A DNA stretch of 64,000 bases, taken from positions 124,001 to 188,000 of the forward strand of contig NZ_JACCCG010000002.1 in the NCBI RefSeq assembly GCF_013410955.1. Direction: 5' to 3'. Source of the stretch: Microbacterium sp. AK009 (GTDB lineage Bacteria; Actinomycetota; Actinomycetes; Actinomycetales; Microbacteriaceae). The notes beneath the pieces are model-generated. The model saw only the letters and a program-made list of their open reading frames with translations. It was not told the DNA's origin and searched no databases. The first letter of the stretch is position 1; every line of letters starts with the position of its first letter. Below are positions 18,699 through 29,001 of the stretch, in pieces. The position numbers and the translations under genes are program-made.

Positions 18699-21355
18699 CC
18701 CTCGGCGAGCACCCGGGTGACGGCGGCCATCGCGGCCGGCAGCGCCGTGGCATCCGTCCCCCCGCCCTGGGCGAGGTCGTCGCGCCCGCCGCCGCCGCCG
18801 CCGAGAACGCCGGCGGCGGTCTTGGCGAGCACACCCGCACGGGCCCCCGCGCTGCGCGCGGCGTCGTTCGTCGCCACGATCACCACCGGACGCTCCCCCA
18901 CGACGGCGCCGAGGGCCACCACGGCGGCATCCGCACCGAGCCGCTCGCGCACCTGCAGGGCCAGGGCCCGGACGTCGTCGGCGCTCGAGGCCGCGCCCAG
19001 GCTCTCGGCGACGACCGCGTAGGCGCCGTGACGGGAGGCGGCGGCGACCAGCTGCGGGAGGCGCTCGCCGAGCGCCTTCGACTCGAGCTGGGCGATCTTC
19101 TTCTCGGCGGCCTTCAGGCTCGCCGCGAGGTCGGCGATTCGAGCGGGCAGCTGGTCGCGCGGGGTCTTCAGGGTCGAGGTCAGCTGCGACACGATGGCGC
19201 GTTCCGCCGCCAGCTCGCGGAACGCATCGGCGCCGACGAGCGCCTCGACACGGCGGTTGGAGGCACCCACCGACGACTCCCCGACGAGGCTGATGATCCC
19301 GACCTCGGCGCTGCGGTCGACGTGGGTGCCGCCGCAGAGCTCGCGCGACCAGGGTCCGCCGATGTCGACCATGCGCACGGTGTCGCCGTACTTCTCGCCG
19401 AACAGCGCCAGCGCGCCCTGTTCCTTGGCCTCGTCGAGGGAGAGCACCCGGGTGGTGACCTCGAGATTGTCGCGCACCGCGTTGTTGGCGATCTCCTCGA
19501 TCTCCGACTTCGTCTCGCCCGACAGGGCCTGACCCCAGGTGAAATCGAAACGGAGATAGCCGGCGCGGTTGAGCGACCCCGCCTGCGTCGCGGACCTTCC
19601 CAGGGTGTCGCGGAGCGCCGCGTGGACGAGGTGGGTCGCCGAATGCGCCTGCATCGCCGCCCGGCGGTTCGCCGCGTCGACGACCGAGGTGGCGGGCTGG
19701 CCCACCCCGACCTCGCCCGTGCGCACCTCGACGGTGTGGCTGATCAGGCCCGCCACCGGACGCTGCACGTCGATCACATCGAGTTCGTACCCCGGCCCGA
19801 CGATCACGCCCTTGTCGGCCACCTGGCCGCCCGATTCGGCGTACAGGGCCGTCTCGGCGAGGATGACCTCGGCGATCTCGCCCGTGCGGGCGCGATCGAC
19901 CGACACACCGTCGACGAGGACGCCGAGAACCGTGGATTCGGTCTCGAGGTCGGTGTAGCCGGTGAAGGCGGTTTCGCCCCGGGCGCGGAACTCCCGGTAG
20001 ACGCTGTGGTCGGCGATGGCGCGCTTGCGCGCCTTGGCGTCGGCCTTCGCACGGGAGCGCTGCTCCTGCATGAGCGTGTCGAAAGCGGCGCGATCGACGC
20101 TCAGCCCCGCCTCCTCGGCGATCTCGAGCGTCAGGTCGATCGGGAATCCGTAGGTGTCGTGCAGCAGGAACGCGTCGGCGCCCGCGAGGCTCGTGCCTCC
20201 GGCATCCTTGGTCGTCGCCACCGCCAGGTCGAGGATGGTCGAGCCCGACGCGAGAGTGCGCAGGAACGTCTCCTCCTCGGCGACCGCGTACGCCGACAGG
20301 CGGGAGTGCTCGGTCTCGAGGTTCGGGTAGGCGGCCTTCATCGCGTCGCGAGACACCGCGAACAGCTCGGGGAAGGTGGGCGCATCCACCCCCAGCAGGC
20401 GCATCGCACGGATCGCCCGGCGCATGAGTCGTCGCAGGATGTAGCCCCGTCCCTCGTTGGAGGGTGTGACGCCGTCGGCGAGGAGCATCAGCGAGGAGCG
20501 GACGTGGTCGGCCACGACGCGGAAGCGCACATCGTCGTCGTGCACGGCGCCGTAGCGCCGACCCGAGAGCTCCACCGCGCGATCGAGCACCGGCCGCACC
20601 TGGTCGGTCTCGTACATGTTCTCCACGCCCTGCTTGAGGAACGCGACGCGCTCGAGACCCATGCCGGTGTCGATGTTCTTCTGCGGCAGCTCGCCGATGA
20701 TGTCGAAGTCGACCTTGGAGCGGACGTTCGTGATCGCGTACTGCATGAACACGAGGTTCCAGATCTCCACGTACCGGTCGTCATCGGTGGCGGGACCCCC
20801 GTCGATGCCGTACGCCGGACCACGGTCGAAGAAGATCTCGGAGCAGGGCCCGGCGGGGCCGGGCTGTCCGGTGCTCCAGTAGTTCGAGTCGCGTCCGAGA
20901 CGCTGGATGCGGTCGGGCGAGATGCTGGCGACGGTGCGCCAGAGCGACTCGGCCTCGTCGTCGTCCTCGTAGACGGTGACCCACAGGTCCTTCTCGTCGA
21001 ACCCGAGACCGCCGTCGGCTTCGGAGGAGAGCAGCAGGTCCCACGCGTAGCGGATCGCACCCTCCTTGAAGTAGTCGCCGAACGACCAGTTGCCGAGCAT
21101 CTGGAAGAAGGTGCCGTGCCGAGGAGTCTTGCCGACCTCATCGATGTCGTTGGTGCGGATGCACTTCTGCACGTCGGCGGCGCGCGGATAGGGCGCCGGG
21201 ACCACTCCGGTGAGGTACGGGATGAAGGGCACCATACCGGCGACGGTGAACAGCAGCGACGGGTCGTCGCTGACGAGCGACGCCGACGGGACGATGGTGT
21301 GGCCGTTGCGCTCGAAGTAGTCGAGGTAGCGCTGGGCGATCTCAGCGGTTCTCAT
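18695..21355 (-). CDS. alaS: Alanyl-tRNA synthetase
   Basis: An 886-residue class II synthetase. The aminoacylation core starts MRTAEIAQRYLDYFERNGH. The editing domain has the zinc motifs HSATHLVHAALR (HxxxH) and CGGTHVDRS (CxxxH), and a C-terminal oligomerization segment contains a Gly-rich LGGGGGGRDDLAQGGG. Length is standard. It is followed by ruvX with an overlapping stop. Confidence 0.97.
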   Translation of the reverse strand: MRTAEIAQRYLDYFERNGHTIVPSASLVSDDPSLLFTVAGMVPFIPYLTGVVPAPYPRAADVQKCIRTNDIDEVGKTPRHGTFFQMLGNWSFGDYFKEGAIRYAWDLLLSSEADGGLGFDEKDLWVTVYEDDDEAESLWRTVASISPDRIQRLGRDSNYWSTGQPGPAGPCSEIFFDRGPAYGIDGGPATDDDRYVEIWNLVFMQYAITNVRSKVDFDIIGELPQKNIDTGMGLERVAFLKQGVENMYETDQVRPVLDRAVELSGRRYGAVHDDDVRFRVVADHVRSSLMLLADGVTPSNEGRGYILRRLMRRAIRAMRLLGVDAPTFPELFAVSRDAMKAAYPNLETEHSRLSAYAVAEEETFLRTLASGSTILDLAVATTKDAGGTSLAGADAFLLHDTYGFPIDLTLEIAEEAGLSVDRAAFDTLMQEQRSRAKADAKARKRAIADHSVYREFRARGETAFTGYTDLETESTVLGVLVDGVSVDRARTGEIAEVILAETALYAESGGQVADKGVIVGPGYELDVIDVQRPVAGLISHTVEVRTGEVGVGQPATSVVDAANRRAAMQAHSATHLVHAALRDTLGRSATQAGSLNRAGYLRFDFTWGQALSGETKSEIEEIANNAVRDNLEVTTRVLSLDEAKEQGALALFGEKYGDTVRMVDIGGPWSRELCGGTHVDRSAEVGIISLVGESSVGASNRRVEALVGADAFRELAAERAIVSQLTSTLKTPRDQLPARIADLAASLKAAEKKIAQLESKALGERLPQLVAAASRHGAYAVVAESLGAASSADDVRALALQVRERLGADAAVVALGAVVGERPVVIVATNDAARSAGARAGVLAKTAAGVLGGGGGGRDDLAQGGGTDATALPAAMAAVTRVLAEG

Positions 21356-21421
21356 GCGAAGTCCTCAGGAAGACGTGGATGATCCGCCCGCGGAGCGAGC
21401 GGATACGGATCGGGCGACGGA

Positions 21422-21709
21422 TCAGTCGGATGACGCTGCGGCCGCCTTGGCCTTTGCCTTGGCCAGCACCTCGGCAGCGGCATCCGCGGCCGCCTCGACG
21501 ACGTCTTCGGCAGCGTCACCGAGGTCGTCGAGCGTGTCGGCGAAGCGCCCCTGCTGGTCGCGGTAGGCATCGCCCATGCGGTCGGTGAACTCGGAGATCC
21601 GGGCGTCGACCTCGGCGAGGAGTTCTGCTCCACGGGGGTTCTTGTTCACCACATGGGCGGCGACGAACCCGCCGATGATCCCGATCAAGAACCACAGGAG
21701 ACTTCTCAT
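21422..21709 (-). CDS. Small membrane-anchored protein upstream of alaS
   Basis: A 95-residue protein: an N-terminal membrane segment (MRSLLWFLIGIIGGFVAAHV) followed by an Ala/Glu/Asp-rich helical tail. Genes of this type (DUF948/DUF6167-like in other Actinobacteria) commonly lie between rpsD and alaS, but no family can be assigned with certainty. The internal start MRSLL was preferred because the membrane helix then begins at residue 2. Function unknown. Confidence 0.75.
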   Translation of the reverse strand: MRSLLWFLIGIIGGFVAAHVVNKNPRGAELLAEVDARISEFTDRMGDAYRDQQGRFADTLDDLGDAAEDVVEAAADAAAEVLAKAKAKAAAASSD

Positions 21710-21764
21710 CACACCACTTCCTCCGCCGCGGGCGCGGCACTTTCTCATCGTAGGCGGAAACGAC

Positions 21765-21795
21765 GGAAGGCGCCGGGGTGACCCCGACGCCTTCC
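21765..21795. terminator. Strong hairpin terminator after rpsD
   Basis: GGAAGGCG-C-CGGGG, loop TGA, CCCCG-A-CGCCTTCC: a 14-pair stem with one C-A mismatch. It lies downstream of rpsD (minus strand) and before the alaS gene series, so it probably separates the two transcripts. The U-tract is short (TTTCC). Confidence 0.75.
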
Positions 21796-21804
21796 GAGAG
21801 GCAT

Positions 21805-21910
21805 GCAGCCGACGAACGTCAGCGCGCGGCGTGTCTCGATACGGGCGCTGCGCGCCCTACTCGACAACCACTACGCCACACGCAGCCGACGAAACGTCAG
21901 CGCGCGGCGT
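21805..21910. repeat. Duplicated rpsD 3' end flanking a CTCGA-type intergenic repeat
   Basis: The last ~28 nt of rpsD plus flank (21882-21910) recur at 21805-21832 with a single-base difference. Between the copies lies TGTCTCGATACGGGCGCTGC and the matching GCGCCCTACTCGAC, a hairpin-forming element with a GGGCGC-TGC-GCGCCC core. Elements of the type GTCTCGATACG...CTACTCGAC are, to my recollection, widespread between genes in Microbacteriaceae. The arrangement looks like an insertion that duplicated its target. Confidence 0.6.
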
Positions 21911-22526
21911 AGTACTCGACGACGAGCTGGACGTCACAGACGACGGGCACCTCGGCGCGCTTGGGGCGACGCACGAGCTGCGCCTGCAGCTTGTCGAGCT
22001 CGACCTGCAGGTAGCCCGGAACGGGGGGCAGCACGTCGGCGTGTCCACCGGCGGCGGCGACCTGGAAGGGCTCGGTGCCCTCGCTCTTGGCCTTGACGTG
22101 GATGGTCTGGCCCGGCTTCACACGGAACGACGGGCGGTCGACGGTCTGGCCGTCGACGAGGATGTGACGGTGCACGACCATCTGGCGGGCCTGCGCGGTG
22201 GTGCGGGCGAAGCCCGAGCGCAGCACCAGGGCGTCCAGGCGCATCTCGAGCAGCTCGACGAGGTTCTCACCCGTCAGGCCCTGCGTACGACGGGCCTCGT
22301 TGAACGTGTTGCGCATCTGCTTCTCGCGGATGCCGTACTGCTCGCGAAGACGCTGCTTCTCGCGCAGACGGACGGCGTAGTCGCTGTCGGCCTTGCGCTT
22401 GGTGCGTCCGTGCTCACCCGGAGCGTAGGGACGCTTCTCGAGGTAGCGGGCGGCCTTCGGGGTGAGGGCCACGCCGAGGGCGCGGGACAGGCGGACCTTG
22501 CGGCGGTCCTGGGACTTCGTAGCCAC
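21897..22526 (-). CDS. rpsD: 30S ribosomal protein S4
   Basis: A 209-residue S4. The N-terminus MATKSQDRRKVRLSRALGV is followed by the S4 RNA-binding domain (about residues 97-160, MRLDALVLRSGFARTTAQAR then HRHILVDGQ). The gene stands apart from the main ribosomal operons, as in many Gram-positives. An A/G-rich ribosome site (GAAAGGAACACTTC) precedes the GTG start. Confidence 0.97.
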   Translation of the reverse strand: MATKSQDRRKVRLSRALGVALTPKAARYLEKRPYAPGEHGRTKRKADSDYAVRLREKQRLREQYGIREKQMRNTFNEARRTQGLTGENLVELLEMRLDALVLRSGFARTTAQARQMVVHRHILVDGQTVDRPSFRVKPGQTIHVKAKSEGTEPFQVAAAGGHADVLPPVPGYLQVELDKLQAQLVRRPKRAEVPVVCDVQLVVEYYAAR

Positions 22527-22840
22527 GAAGTGTTCCTTTCGATGACGCTGCCGTGTCTTTCACGGCTCGCGGACGTATCGCCCCTCTTCGCCCTTTCGGA
22601 CTGCACGCCGGGGCACGCCGGAAGGTCGGTGAAGAAGAGAGGGGATGCCCGAAAACGGTGTTTCGAGCCGGTCCAGTCTACCAGATGGCCCTTTCCGCAC
22701 CTTGTCCCGCGTCCCGCGGCCGAGACCCCCATCCGCTGTCGAGACCCACCGCGCCGTGATCTGTGTCGACGGTCGAGGTGCGTCTGGGCGCCGCACGGTG
22801 GTGACGCGCCCAAGCCGACCCTCGAGAGCCGCGCCCGCAT
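22527..22840. other. Intergenic region rarA-rpsD
   Basis: 314 bp without a credible gene. It contains a possible rpsD leader of about 140 nt with a TAGACT -10 at 22675-22680 (minus strand). No other structure was recognised. Several short frames here are antisense noise. Confidence 0.6.
22675..22680 (-). promoter_or_regulatory. Candidate -10 of rpsD
   Basis: TAGACT on the minus strand, about 150 nt before the rpsD start. It matches TAnnnT, but no good -35 is found. A long leader for S4 would leave room for autogenous control; no S4-binding structure was identified. Confidence 0.35.
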
Positions 22841-24205
22841 TCACTCCCCCAGGAGCTTTCTGATCTTCTCCAGGCGCGCGTGCACGTCGCGCTCCTGTCC
22901 GTGGACGGTCGGCCGGTAGTACCGCTTCCCGCGCAGCTCGTCGGGGAGGTACTGCTGCGCAACCACGCCCACCTCGCTGTCGTGCGGATAGACGTACCCC
23001 TTGCCGTGGCCGAGGCGCTTCGCCCCCGGGTAGTGCGCGTCGCGCAGATGCACCGGCACCCGCCCGAATCCTCCGGCGCGGACGTCGGCGATGGCGGCGT
23101 CGACGGCGACGTAGGCCGCGTTCGACTTCGCCGTCGTCGCCAGGTAAGCCGTCGCCTCCGCCAGCGGGATACGACCCTCCGGCATCCCGATGAGCTGCAC
23201 GGCATCGGCCGCGGCGACCGCGATGACGAGGGCCTGCGGGTCGGCGAGGCCGATGTCTTCGGATGCCGAGATGATCAGCCGTCGGGCGATGAAGCGCGGG
23301 TCCTCTCCTGCCTCGATCATGCGGGCGAGGTAATGGATCGCCGCGTCGACGTCCGAGCCGCGGATCGCTTTGATGAACGCGCTGATGACGTCGTAGTGCT
23401 CGTCGCCCTCGCGGTCGTACCGCAGCAGCGCCCGGTCGACGGCCTGCGAGACGTGGTCGACGGTGATGGTCGGAGCCGTGGCATCCGATTCCGCGGCGTC
23501 CTCGTCTGTGGCCTCGACCTCCGCCGCATCGCGCTCAGCCAGCGACGCTGCCGCCTCCAAGGCGGTGAGGGCGCGCCGGCCGTCACCGGAGGCGAGCCGG
23601 ACCAGCGCGTCGCGGGCGTCGGCGTCGAGGGCGAGCCTGCCGCCCAGTCCCCGCGGATCGTCCACCGCGCGGTCGACCAGCACGCCCAGATCGGCGTCGG
23701 TGAGCGGGCGGAGCGTGAGGAGCAGCGACCGTGACAGCAGCGGCGAGATGACCGAGAACGAGGGGTTCTCGGTGGTCGCCGCGATGAGGACGACCCACCC
23801 GTTCTCCACCCCGGGGAGGAGCGCATCCTGCTGCGCCTTGGTGAACCGGTGGATCTCGTCGAGGAACAGGATCGTCGACTGCCCGTAGAGGTCGCGCTGC
23901 GTAAGGGAGTCCTGCATCACCTCGCGGACGTCTTTGACCCCCGCTGTCACTGCCGACAGCTCCACGAAGCGCCGGCCCGACGAGCGTGCGATCGCCTGGG
24001 CGAGCGTGGTCTTGCCCGTGCCGGGCGGACCCCAGAGGATCACCGAGGTCGCTGTCGTCCCTGTCGACGCAGGATCGGCGAGGGTGACCAGCGGGGAACC
24101 CTTACGCAGCAGATGCCCCTGCCCCGCGACCTCACCGAGGGACGTGGGGCGCATCCGCACGGCGAGGGGCGTGTGGCTGCGCACAAGACCCGCCGTATCA
24201 CTCAC
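22841..24205 (-). CDS. rarA: Replication-associated recombination protein A (AAA+ ATPase)
   Basis: A 454-residue RarA/MgsA family clamp-loader-like ATPase acting at stalled forks. Walker A is [14 protein letters not shown] (near residue 55), Walker B is LFLDEIHRF, and the C-terminal tetramerization region contains [19 protein letters not shown] low-complexity insert of about 25 Ala/Glu/Asp residues sits before the lid domain. The start is GTG with no spaced ribosome site; a -10 hexamer ends 6 nt before it, pointing to a leaderless mRNA. Confidence 0.94.
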   Translation of the reverse strand: MSDTAGLVRSHTPLAVRMRPTSLGEVAGQGHLLRKGSPLVTLADPASTGTTATSVILWGPPGTGKTTLAQAIARSSGRRFVELSAVTAGVKDVREVMQDSLTQRDLYGQSTILFLDEIHRFTKAQQDALLPGVENGWVVLIAATTENPSFSVISPLLSRSLLLTLRPLTDADLGVLVDRAVDDPRGLGGRLALDADARDALVRLASGDGRRALTALEAAASLAERDAAEVEATDEDAAESDATAPTITVDHVSQAVDRALLRYDREGDEHYDVISAFIKAIRGSDVDAAIHYLARMIEAGEDPRFIARRLIISASEDIGLADPQALVIAVAAADAVQLIGMPEGRIPLAEATAYLATTAKSNAAYVAVDAAIADVRAGGFGRVPVHLRDAHYPGAKRLGHGKGYVYPHDSEVGVVAQQYLPDELRGKRYYRPTVHGQERDVHARLEKIRKLLGE

Positions 24206-24211
24206 TCCCTA

Positions 24212-24217
24212 AGGCTA
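24212..24217 (-). promoter_or_regulatory. -10 of a leaderless rarA transcript
   Basis: TAGCCT on the minus strand followed by 6 nt and then the GTG of rarA. Transcription would begin at or next to the start codon. Confidence 0.5.
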
Positions 24218-24317
24218 ACGGTGGCCGCCGACACCGCCTCTCCCCGGCGTTTGGCGGCCCCCCGGCGCTGTGCATAGGATCATCACGCCCGGGACCGCCG
24301 GGACCGAAGGAGGATCG

Positions 24318-24656
24318 GTGGCCACCGGAAGCAAGGATCGTGCGTCCCGCGCGGAACGCGAGCGTGCCCGGCTCTACCAGGCCCGACAGAGCTTCCACGA
24401 GGGTCAGCAGCGCCGACGCCGCCGCGACAACCTCATCGCCGGTGTTGCCGGCGGCCTGCTGATCGCGGGGATCGTCGCCGCGCAGACCGCCTACTTCACC
24501 GTCGGACCCGGGGTGCCCGAACCCGCCCCCTCCCCGACGCAGACCTCGGTGCCCAGCCCGACCGACGCACCTGCGCCCGAGCCGACGCCGCTCGAGACCA
24601 CCCCCGCGCCGAGCAGCGAGCCGAGCGGCGACCCCTCCGCTCCTGCAGATCAATAG
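24318..24656 (+). CDS. Small single-pass membrane protein with Pro/Thr/Ser-rich tail
   Basis: A 112-residue protein: a charged coiled N-terminus (Arg/Glu-rich), one membrane segment (about residues 37-57, LIAGVAGGLLIAGIVAAQTA) and a Pro-Thr-Ser-rich extracytoplasmic tail. The GTG start is well placed after AAGGAGGA (24307-24314). Divergent from rarA. Function unknown. Confidence 0.75.
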   Translation: MATGSKDRASRAERERARLYQARQSFHEGQQRRRRRDNLIAGVAGGLLIAGIVAAQTAYFTVGPGVPEPAPSPTQTSVPSPTDAPAPEPTPLETTPAPSSEPSGDPSAPADQ

Positions 24657-24699
24657 GCGCACCCCGACGCAATCCCCTCGCCAGGCCGCGACGCCGTAC

Positions 24700-24705
24700 T
24701 AGGCT
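24700..24705 (+). promoter_or_regulatory. Candidate -10 of the DUF349 gene
   Basis: TAGGCT 52 nt upstream of the chosen start, in the short gap after the small membrane protein gene. It fits the TAnnnT pattern. No -35 was recognised. Confidence 0.4.
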
Positions 24706-24756
24706 GGGGCGCGTCCATCCCCCACACCCGGCCTCGGCCGCGATGAGGTGCATCCC

Positions 24757-26025
24757 GTGACTGCCGCAGCAGACCCCACCAGCCCGGAAACCCCCACCGA
24801 CGACCAGCCCTGGGGCCGCGTCGACGAGGACGGCACCGTATCGGTGCGAGAGTCGGACGGATGGCGCGTCGTCGGCCAGTTCCCCGACGGCTCGCCCGAA
24901 GAGGCGCTGGCCTACTTCGAGCGCAAGTTCACCGACCTCGCCGCCGAGGTGACGCTCCTCGAAGTTCGTCACCGTCGTGGCGGCGCCTCGGCCAGCGACC
25001 TCCGCGCCACGGCGACCTCGCTGCAGGCGAAGATCAGCGGCGCCGCCGCGGTGGGCGACCTCGCGGCCCTCGAGGCACGGGTCGCACACCTCACCTCGTC
25101 CCTGGCCGAAGCCTCCGCGACGGAGGCCGCCGCAGCCCGCGAGGCCGTGGACGCCGCTGTGAAGGAGCGCACCGCACTCGTCGAGCGCGCAGAGGAGCTC
25201 GCCGCCCGCGATCCGCGATCGGTGCAGTGGAAGCAGGTCTCGGCGGAGCTGTCGGCACTGTTCGACCAGTGGCAGTCGCAGCAGCAGAACGGTCCCCGAC
25301 TGCCCCGTTCGACAGCGCAGCAGCTGTGGAAGCGTTTCCGCGACGCACGGGCCACCATCGACAAGCACCGCCGGGCGTTCTACGCCGAGCTCGATGAGGC
25401 CCACAAGTCCGTCCGCGAGCGTAAGACCCGACTGATCGAACGCGCCGAAGCCCTCGCCCCGCGCGGTGAGGATGGCATCGGGGCCTATCGCGACCTTCTG
25501 GACGAGTGGAAGTCGGCAGGCCGCGCAGGCAAGAAGGCCGATGACGCGCTCTGGGCGCGCTTCAAGGCCGCCGGTGACGCGCTCTACACCGCACGCGGCG
25601 AACGGGAGGCAGCCGACGCCGAAGCCTCGAAGGAGAAGATCGAGGCGAAGAAGGCGCTGCTGGTGGAGGCTCGCCCGATCCCCGATGAGAAGGACCTCGC
25701 CAAGGCCCGGACGCTGCTGACCGGCATCCAGCGGAAGTGGGATGAGATCGGCCGCATCTTCCCCCGCGACGCCGAGCGTTCGCTCGACGACGAGCTCCGC
25801 AAGATCGAGCAGGCCGTGCGGTCGCGCGAGGAGGTCGAGTGGAAGCGCAACGACCCCGAGACGCAGGCACGGGCCGATGACATGACCCGTCAGCTGACCG
25901 ACGCCATCGCCAAGCTCGAAGTCGAGGTGGCGACCGCCGAGGAATCCGGAGATGCGCGTGCGGTGGCGAAGGCCAAGGAAGCTCTCGAGGCCCGGCGGGC
26001 CTGGTTGCGCGCACTCGGGGGCTGA
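24757..26025 (+). CDS. DUF349 coiled-coil protein
   Basis: A 422-residue, almost entirely helical protein rich in Ala, Glu, Lys and Arg. Two or more DUF349 repeats are visible as spaced W/F motifs: LFDQWQSQ...LWKRFRDAR, LLDEWKSAGRAGKKADDALWARF and IQRKWDEIGRIFPRD. DUF349 proteins are widespread in Actinobacteria; the role is unknown. The GTG at 24757 is preferred (GATGAGG 8-9 nt upstream); GTG at 24748 would add three residues. Confidence 0.88.
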   Translation: MTAAADPTSPETPTDDQPWGRVDEDGTVSVRESDGWRVVGQFPDGSPEEALAYFERKFTDLAAEVTLLEVRHRRGGASASDLRATATSLQAKISGAAAVGDLAALEARVAHLTSSLAEASATEAAAAREAVDAAVKERTALVERAEELAARDPRSVQWKQVSAELSALFDQWQSQQQNGPRLPRSTAQQLWKRFRDARATIDKHRRAFYAELDEAHKSVRERKTRLIERAEALAPRGEDGIGAYRDLLDEWKSAGRAGKKADDALWARFKAAGDALYTARGEREAADAEASKEKIEAKKALLVEARPIPDEKDLAKARTLLTGIQRKWDEIGRIFPRDAERSLDDELRKIEQAVRSREEVEWKRNDPETQARADDMTRQLTDAIAKLEVEVATAEESGDARAVAKAKEALEARRAWLRALGG

Positions 26026-26037
26026 TCGCCGCCGGGG

Positions 26038-26046
26038 TTGTCCACA
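26038..26046. promoter_or_regulatory. Single DnaA-box-like 9-mer
   Basis: TTGTCCACA in the 62-nt gap between the DUF349 gene and the next plus-strand gene, 42 nt upstream of that start. Identical to the 9-mers at 7427 and 41660. Confidence 0.35.
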
Positions 26047-26087
26047 GGGTCACCCGACGGCGACCCATTCCCGGCAGACTCGCCGCC

Positions 26088-26657
26088 ATGGCCACGTCGC
26101 GCTTCCTCTACCTCCCGGGCGACCGGTTGTCGGGCACCGAGCTGTCGGCCGCACGCCTGGACGGCGACGTCGTCGAAGTCGGCGACGGCTACATGCCGGC
26201 CGATGCGGTGGAGACGGCGGCGCTGCGAGCCGGGTCGCTCCGCGGCATCCTGACCGATCTCTTCGCCGCCACCCATCTCAGCGCCGCCTGGATCCACGAC
26301 GCGATCGCCGAACCGCCTGCGCGCCACACGGTGCAGCGGGCTGTGGCGCGACGGGTCACGGCCGTGCACGACCGGCGCGTGGTCGTGCGGGACACCGCTC
26401 TCGACCGGGGCGACCTCGAGCGGGTGGGCGGGGTCTGGGTGACCACTCCCGTCCGAACACTCGCCGACCTCTGCCGGGTCGGTGACGAGACGCACCGCCG
26501 CGCCGCTCAGAAATTCTCTCAACTGCGCCCTGGGCTGGCCGAGATCACCCGCGCACATCTCAGCAGCCAAGGTCGGATGCCGCACAAGAGGCGGGCCCTC
26601 AATGTTCTCGCCGAGCTGGCGGCCCGACCGGCCGATCAGGAAGACGTCACGCGATAG
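26088..26657 (+). CDS. AbiEi-like hypothetical protein
   Basis: A 189-residue protein. The stretch [17 protein letters not shown] and the N-terminal layout resemble the AbiEi-type antitoxin / DUF559-associated N-domain proteins of Actinobacteria. No nuclease domain and no AbiEii-type toxin gene are nearby, so a toxin-antitoxin role cannot be claimed. Its 3' end overlaps the convergent rsh gene by 22 nt. Confidence 0.55.
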   Translation: MATSRFLYLPGDRLSGTELSAARLDGDVVEVGDGYMPADAVETAALRAGSLRGILTDLFAATHLSAAWIHDAIAEPPARHTVQRAVARRVTAVHDRRVVVRDTALDRGDLERVGGVWVTTPVRTLADLCRVGDETHRRAAQKFSQLRPGLAEITRAHLSSQGRMPHKRRALNVLAELAARPADQEDVTR

Positions 26658-28909
26658 ACGTCGTAAACCGCATCGATCCGCCGCACGGCGTTGAGGACGC
26701 GGTCCAGGTGGACGGTGTCGCCCATCTCGAACACGAATCGGCTGATGGCCAGCCGGTCGTTGGAGGTCGAGACGGTGGCCGACAGGATGTTGACGTGGTG
26801 CTCGCTGAGCACCCGCGTGACATCGCTCAGCAGACCCGAGCGATCGAGCGCCTCGACCTGGATCTGGACGAGGAACACGCTCTTGGTGGTCGGTGCCCAC
26901 TCCACCTCGATGAGACGCTCGGGGTCTTCCTTCAGCGACCGCACGTTGGTGCAGTCCGCACGGTGCACCGACACGCCGCTGCCACGGGTGACGAAGCCCA
27001 CGATCTCATCGCCGGGAACAGGCGTGCAGCACTTGGCGAGCTTGACCAGGATGTCGGGCGCGCCGCGGACCAGCACCCCGGACTCGCCCCCGCGGGGCGC
27101 CCGCGACCGCCCGACCGCCGGGAGGTCGATCGGGCCCGTCGAGGTGTCTTCGGCCGCGCTCACCAACGCGGTCACCTTCTCGATCACCGACTGCGTCGAC
27201 ACGTGCCCCTCGCCGACCGCGGCGTACAGCGCCGAGACGTCCTCGTAACGCAGCTGCCGGGCGACCTCGGTGAAGGAGTCCTGGTTCATCAGGCGCTGAA
27301 GCGGGAGATTCTGGCGGCGCATCGCCCGGGCGATGGCATCCTTCCCCTGCTCGACCGCTTCCTCGCGGCGCTCCTTGGTGAACCAGCCGCGGATCTTGTT
27401 GCGGGCGCGGGTGCTCTTGACGAATCCGAGCCAGTCCTGGCTGGGACCTGCATCGGGATTCTTCGAGGTGAACACCTCGACCACGTCGCCGCTGTTGAGC
27501 TCGGACTCCAGCGGCACGAGCCGCCCGTTGACCTTCGCCCCCATCGTCCGATGGCCGATCTCGGTGTGGACGGCGTAGGCGAAGTCCACCGGCGTCGCCC
27601 CCGAGGGCAGTCCGATGACGCGGCCCTTGGGCGTGAAGACGTAGACCTCTTTCGCGCCGATCTCGAAACGCAGCGAGTCGAGGAACTCCCCCGGGTCGGC
27701 GGTCTCGGCCTGCCAGTCGGAGATGTGGGCGAGCCAGGCCATGTCGGCGTCGACGGCTTTCGCGTCGGTCTTGCCGCCGTTCATCCGTTCCTTGTACTTC
27801 CAATGCGCGGCCACGCCGTACTCGGCCTGCTGGTGCATCTCATTGGTGCGGATCTGGATCTCCACCGTGCGTCCCGCCGGACCGATGACGGTGGTGTGCA
27901 GCGACTGGTAGAGGTTGAACTTGGGAGTGGCGATGTAGTCCTTGAAACGGCCCGACAGCGGTGTCCACCGCGCGTGGATCGCGCCGAGCACCGCGTAGCA
28001 GTCGCGAACGCTCCCGACCAGCACCCGGATCCCGATGAGGTCGTAGATGTCGTCGAATTCGCGACCTCGGACGATCATCTTCTGGTACACCGAGTACAGC
28101 TGCTTCGGGCGACCCATCACGCGGCCGCGGACGCGCAGGTCGCGGAGATCCCCTTCGACGGCTTCGATGACGCTCTGGACGTACTGCTCACGCTGCGGAG
28201 TGCGCTGCTTGACGAGACTGTCGATCTCGGCATAGAGCTTGGGGTGCAGCACGGCGAAGGACAGGTCCTCGAGCTCGGACTTGATCGTCTGGATACCCAG
28301 CCGATGCGCGAGCGGGGCGTAGATCTCGAGGGTCTCGGTGGCCTTCTTCTTCGCCTTCTCGGGCGGGACGAAACCCCAGGTGCGAGCGTTGTGGAGGCGG
28401 TCGGCGAGCTTGATGATGAGGACCCGGATGTCGCGCGACATCGCCACGATCATCTTGCGGACGGTCTCGGCCTGCGCGCTCTCGCCGTACTTGACCTTGT
28501 CGAGTTTGGTGACGCCGTCCACCAGCATGGCGACCTCGTCGCCGAACTCGGCCGTCAGGGTGTCGAGCGGGTAGCCGGTGTCCTCGACGGTGTCGTGAAG
28601 CAGAGCCGCCGCGATCGCGCGGGGACCCAACCCCAGATCGGCGAGAATCTGCGCCACCGCGAGGGGATGCGTGATGTAGGGCTCGCCGCTCTGCCGCGTC
28701 TGCCCGGAGTGTGCCTTCTCGGCGACGGTGTAGGCACGCTCGATGATCGTCAGGTCGCCCTTGGGATGATGCGTGCGCACGGTGCGCAGCAGACGTTCGA
28801 CGTCGTCGCGGCGGGCGGAGCGGGAGAAGATGCGGGGCACGAGCCTGCGCAGTGACGAGGTCGTCTGCGACGCCGGCGGCGCCGGAGCGGACGGGACCGT
28901 CTCGGTCAT
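26636..28909 (-). CDS. rsh: Bifunctional (p)ppGpp synthetase/hydrolase
   Basis: A 757-residue RelA/SpoT homologue controlling the stringent response. In order: HD hydrolase domain (HD at residues 105-106 in [10 protein letters not shown]), synthetase domain ([33 protein letters not shown]), TGS domain ([20 protein letters not shown]), and a C-terminal ACT domain. The start MTETVPSAP follows GGAGGGGC. In M. tuberculosis apt lies between relA and secF; here the 92-nt gap leaves no room for it. Confidence 0.96.
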   Translation of the reverse strand: MTETVPSAPAPPASQTTSSLRRLVPRIFSRSARRDDVERLLRTVRTHHPKGDLTIIERAYTVAEKAHSGQTRQSGEPYITHPLAVAQILADLGLGPRAIAAALLHDTVEDTGYPLDTLTAEFGDEVAMLVDGVTKLDKVKYGESAQAETVRKMIVAMSRDIRVLIIKLADRLHNARTWGFVPPEKAKKKATETLEIYAPLAHRLGIQTIKSELEDLSFAVLHPKLYAEIDSLVKQRTPQREQYVQSVIEAVEGDLRDLRVRGRVMGRPKQLYSVYQKMIVRGREFDDIYDLIGIRVLVGSVRDCYAVLGAIHARWTPLSGRFKDYIATPKFNLYQSLHTTVIGPAGRTVEIQIRTNEMHQQAEYGVAAHWKYKERMNGGKTDAKAVDADMAWLAHISDWQAETADPGEFLDSLRFEIGAKEVYVFTPKGRVIGLPSGATPVDFAYAVHTEIGHRTMGAKVNGRLVPLESELNSGDVVEVFTSKNPDAGPSQDWLGFVKSTRARNKIRGWFTKERREEAVEQGKDAIARAMRRQNLPLQRLMNQDSFTEVARQLRYEDVSALYAAVGEGHVSTQSVIEKVTALVSAAEDTSTGPIDLPAVGRSRAPRGGESGVLVRGAPDILVKLAKCCTPVPGDEIVGFVTRGSGVSVHRADCTNVRSLKEDPERLIEVEWAPTTKSVFLVQIQVEALDRSGLLSDVTRVLSEHHVNILSATVSTSNDRLAISRFVFEMGDTVHLDRVLNAVRRIDAVYDVYRVTSS

Positions 28910-29001
28910 CGAGCCCCTCCCTCCGCTGGACACCTCATCCTACGCCGCGCGTGCGAGCGCTCCGCGCCGCGGGGTGCGATGCCCGCGCACGCGTGCCGTA
29001 C

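Noticed and set aside
19028..21382. A 784-codon plus-strand reading frame across alaS
   Set aside because: Exact antisense of alaS with no motifs; long open antisense frames are expected at this GC content. The same applies to long antisense frames over carA (1588-2832), thrS (42055-44391), amt (56146-57438) and rsh (26708-28855).
28910..29001. Remnant of apt between rsh and secF
   Set aside because: 92 bp with no PRPP-binding motif in any frame; the gene is simply absent here.
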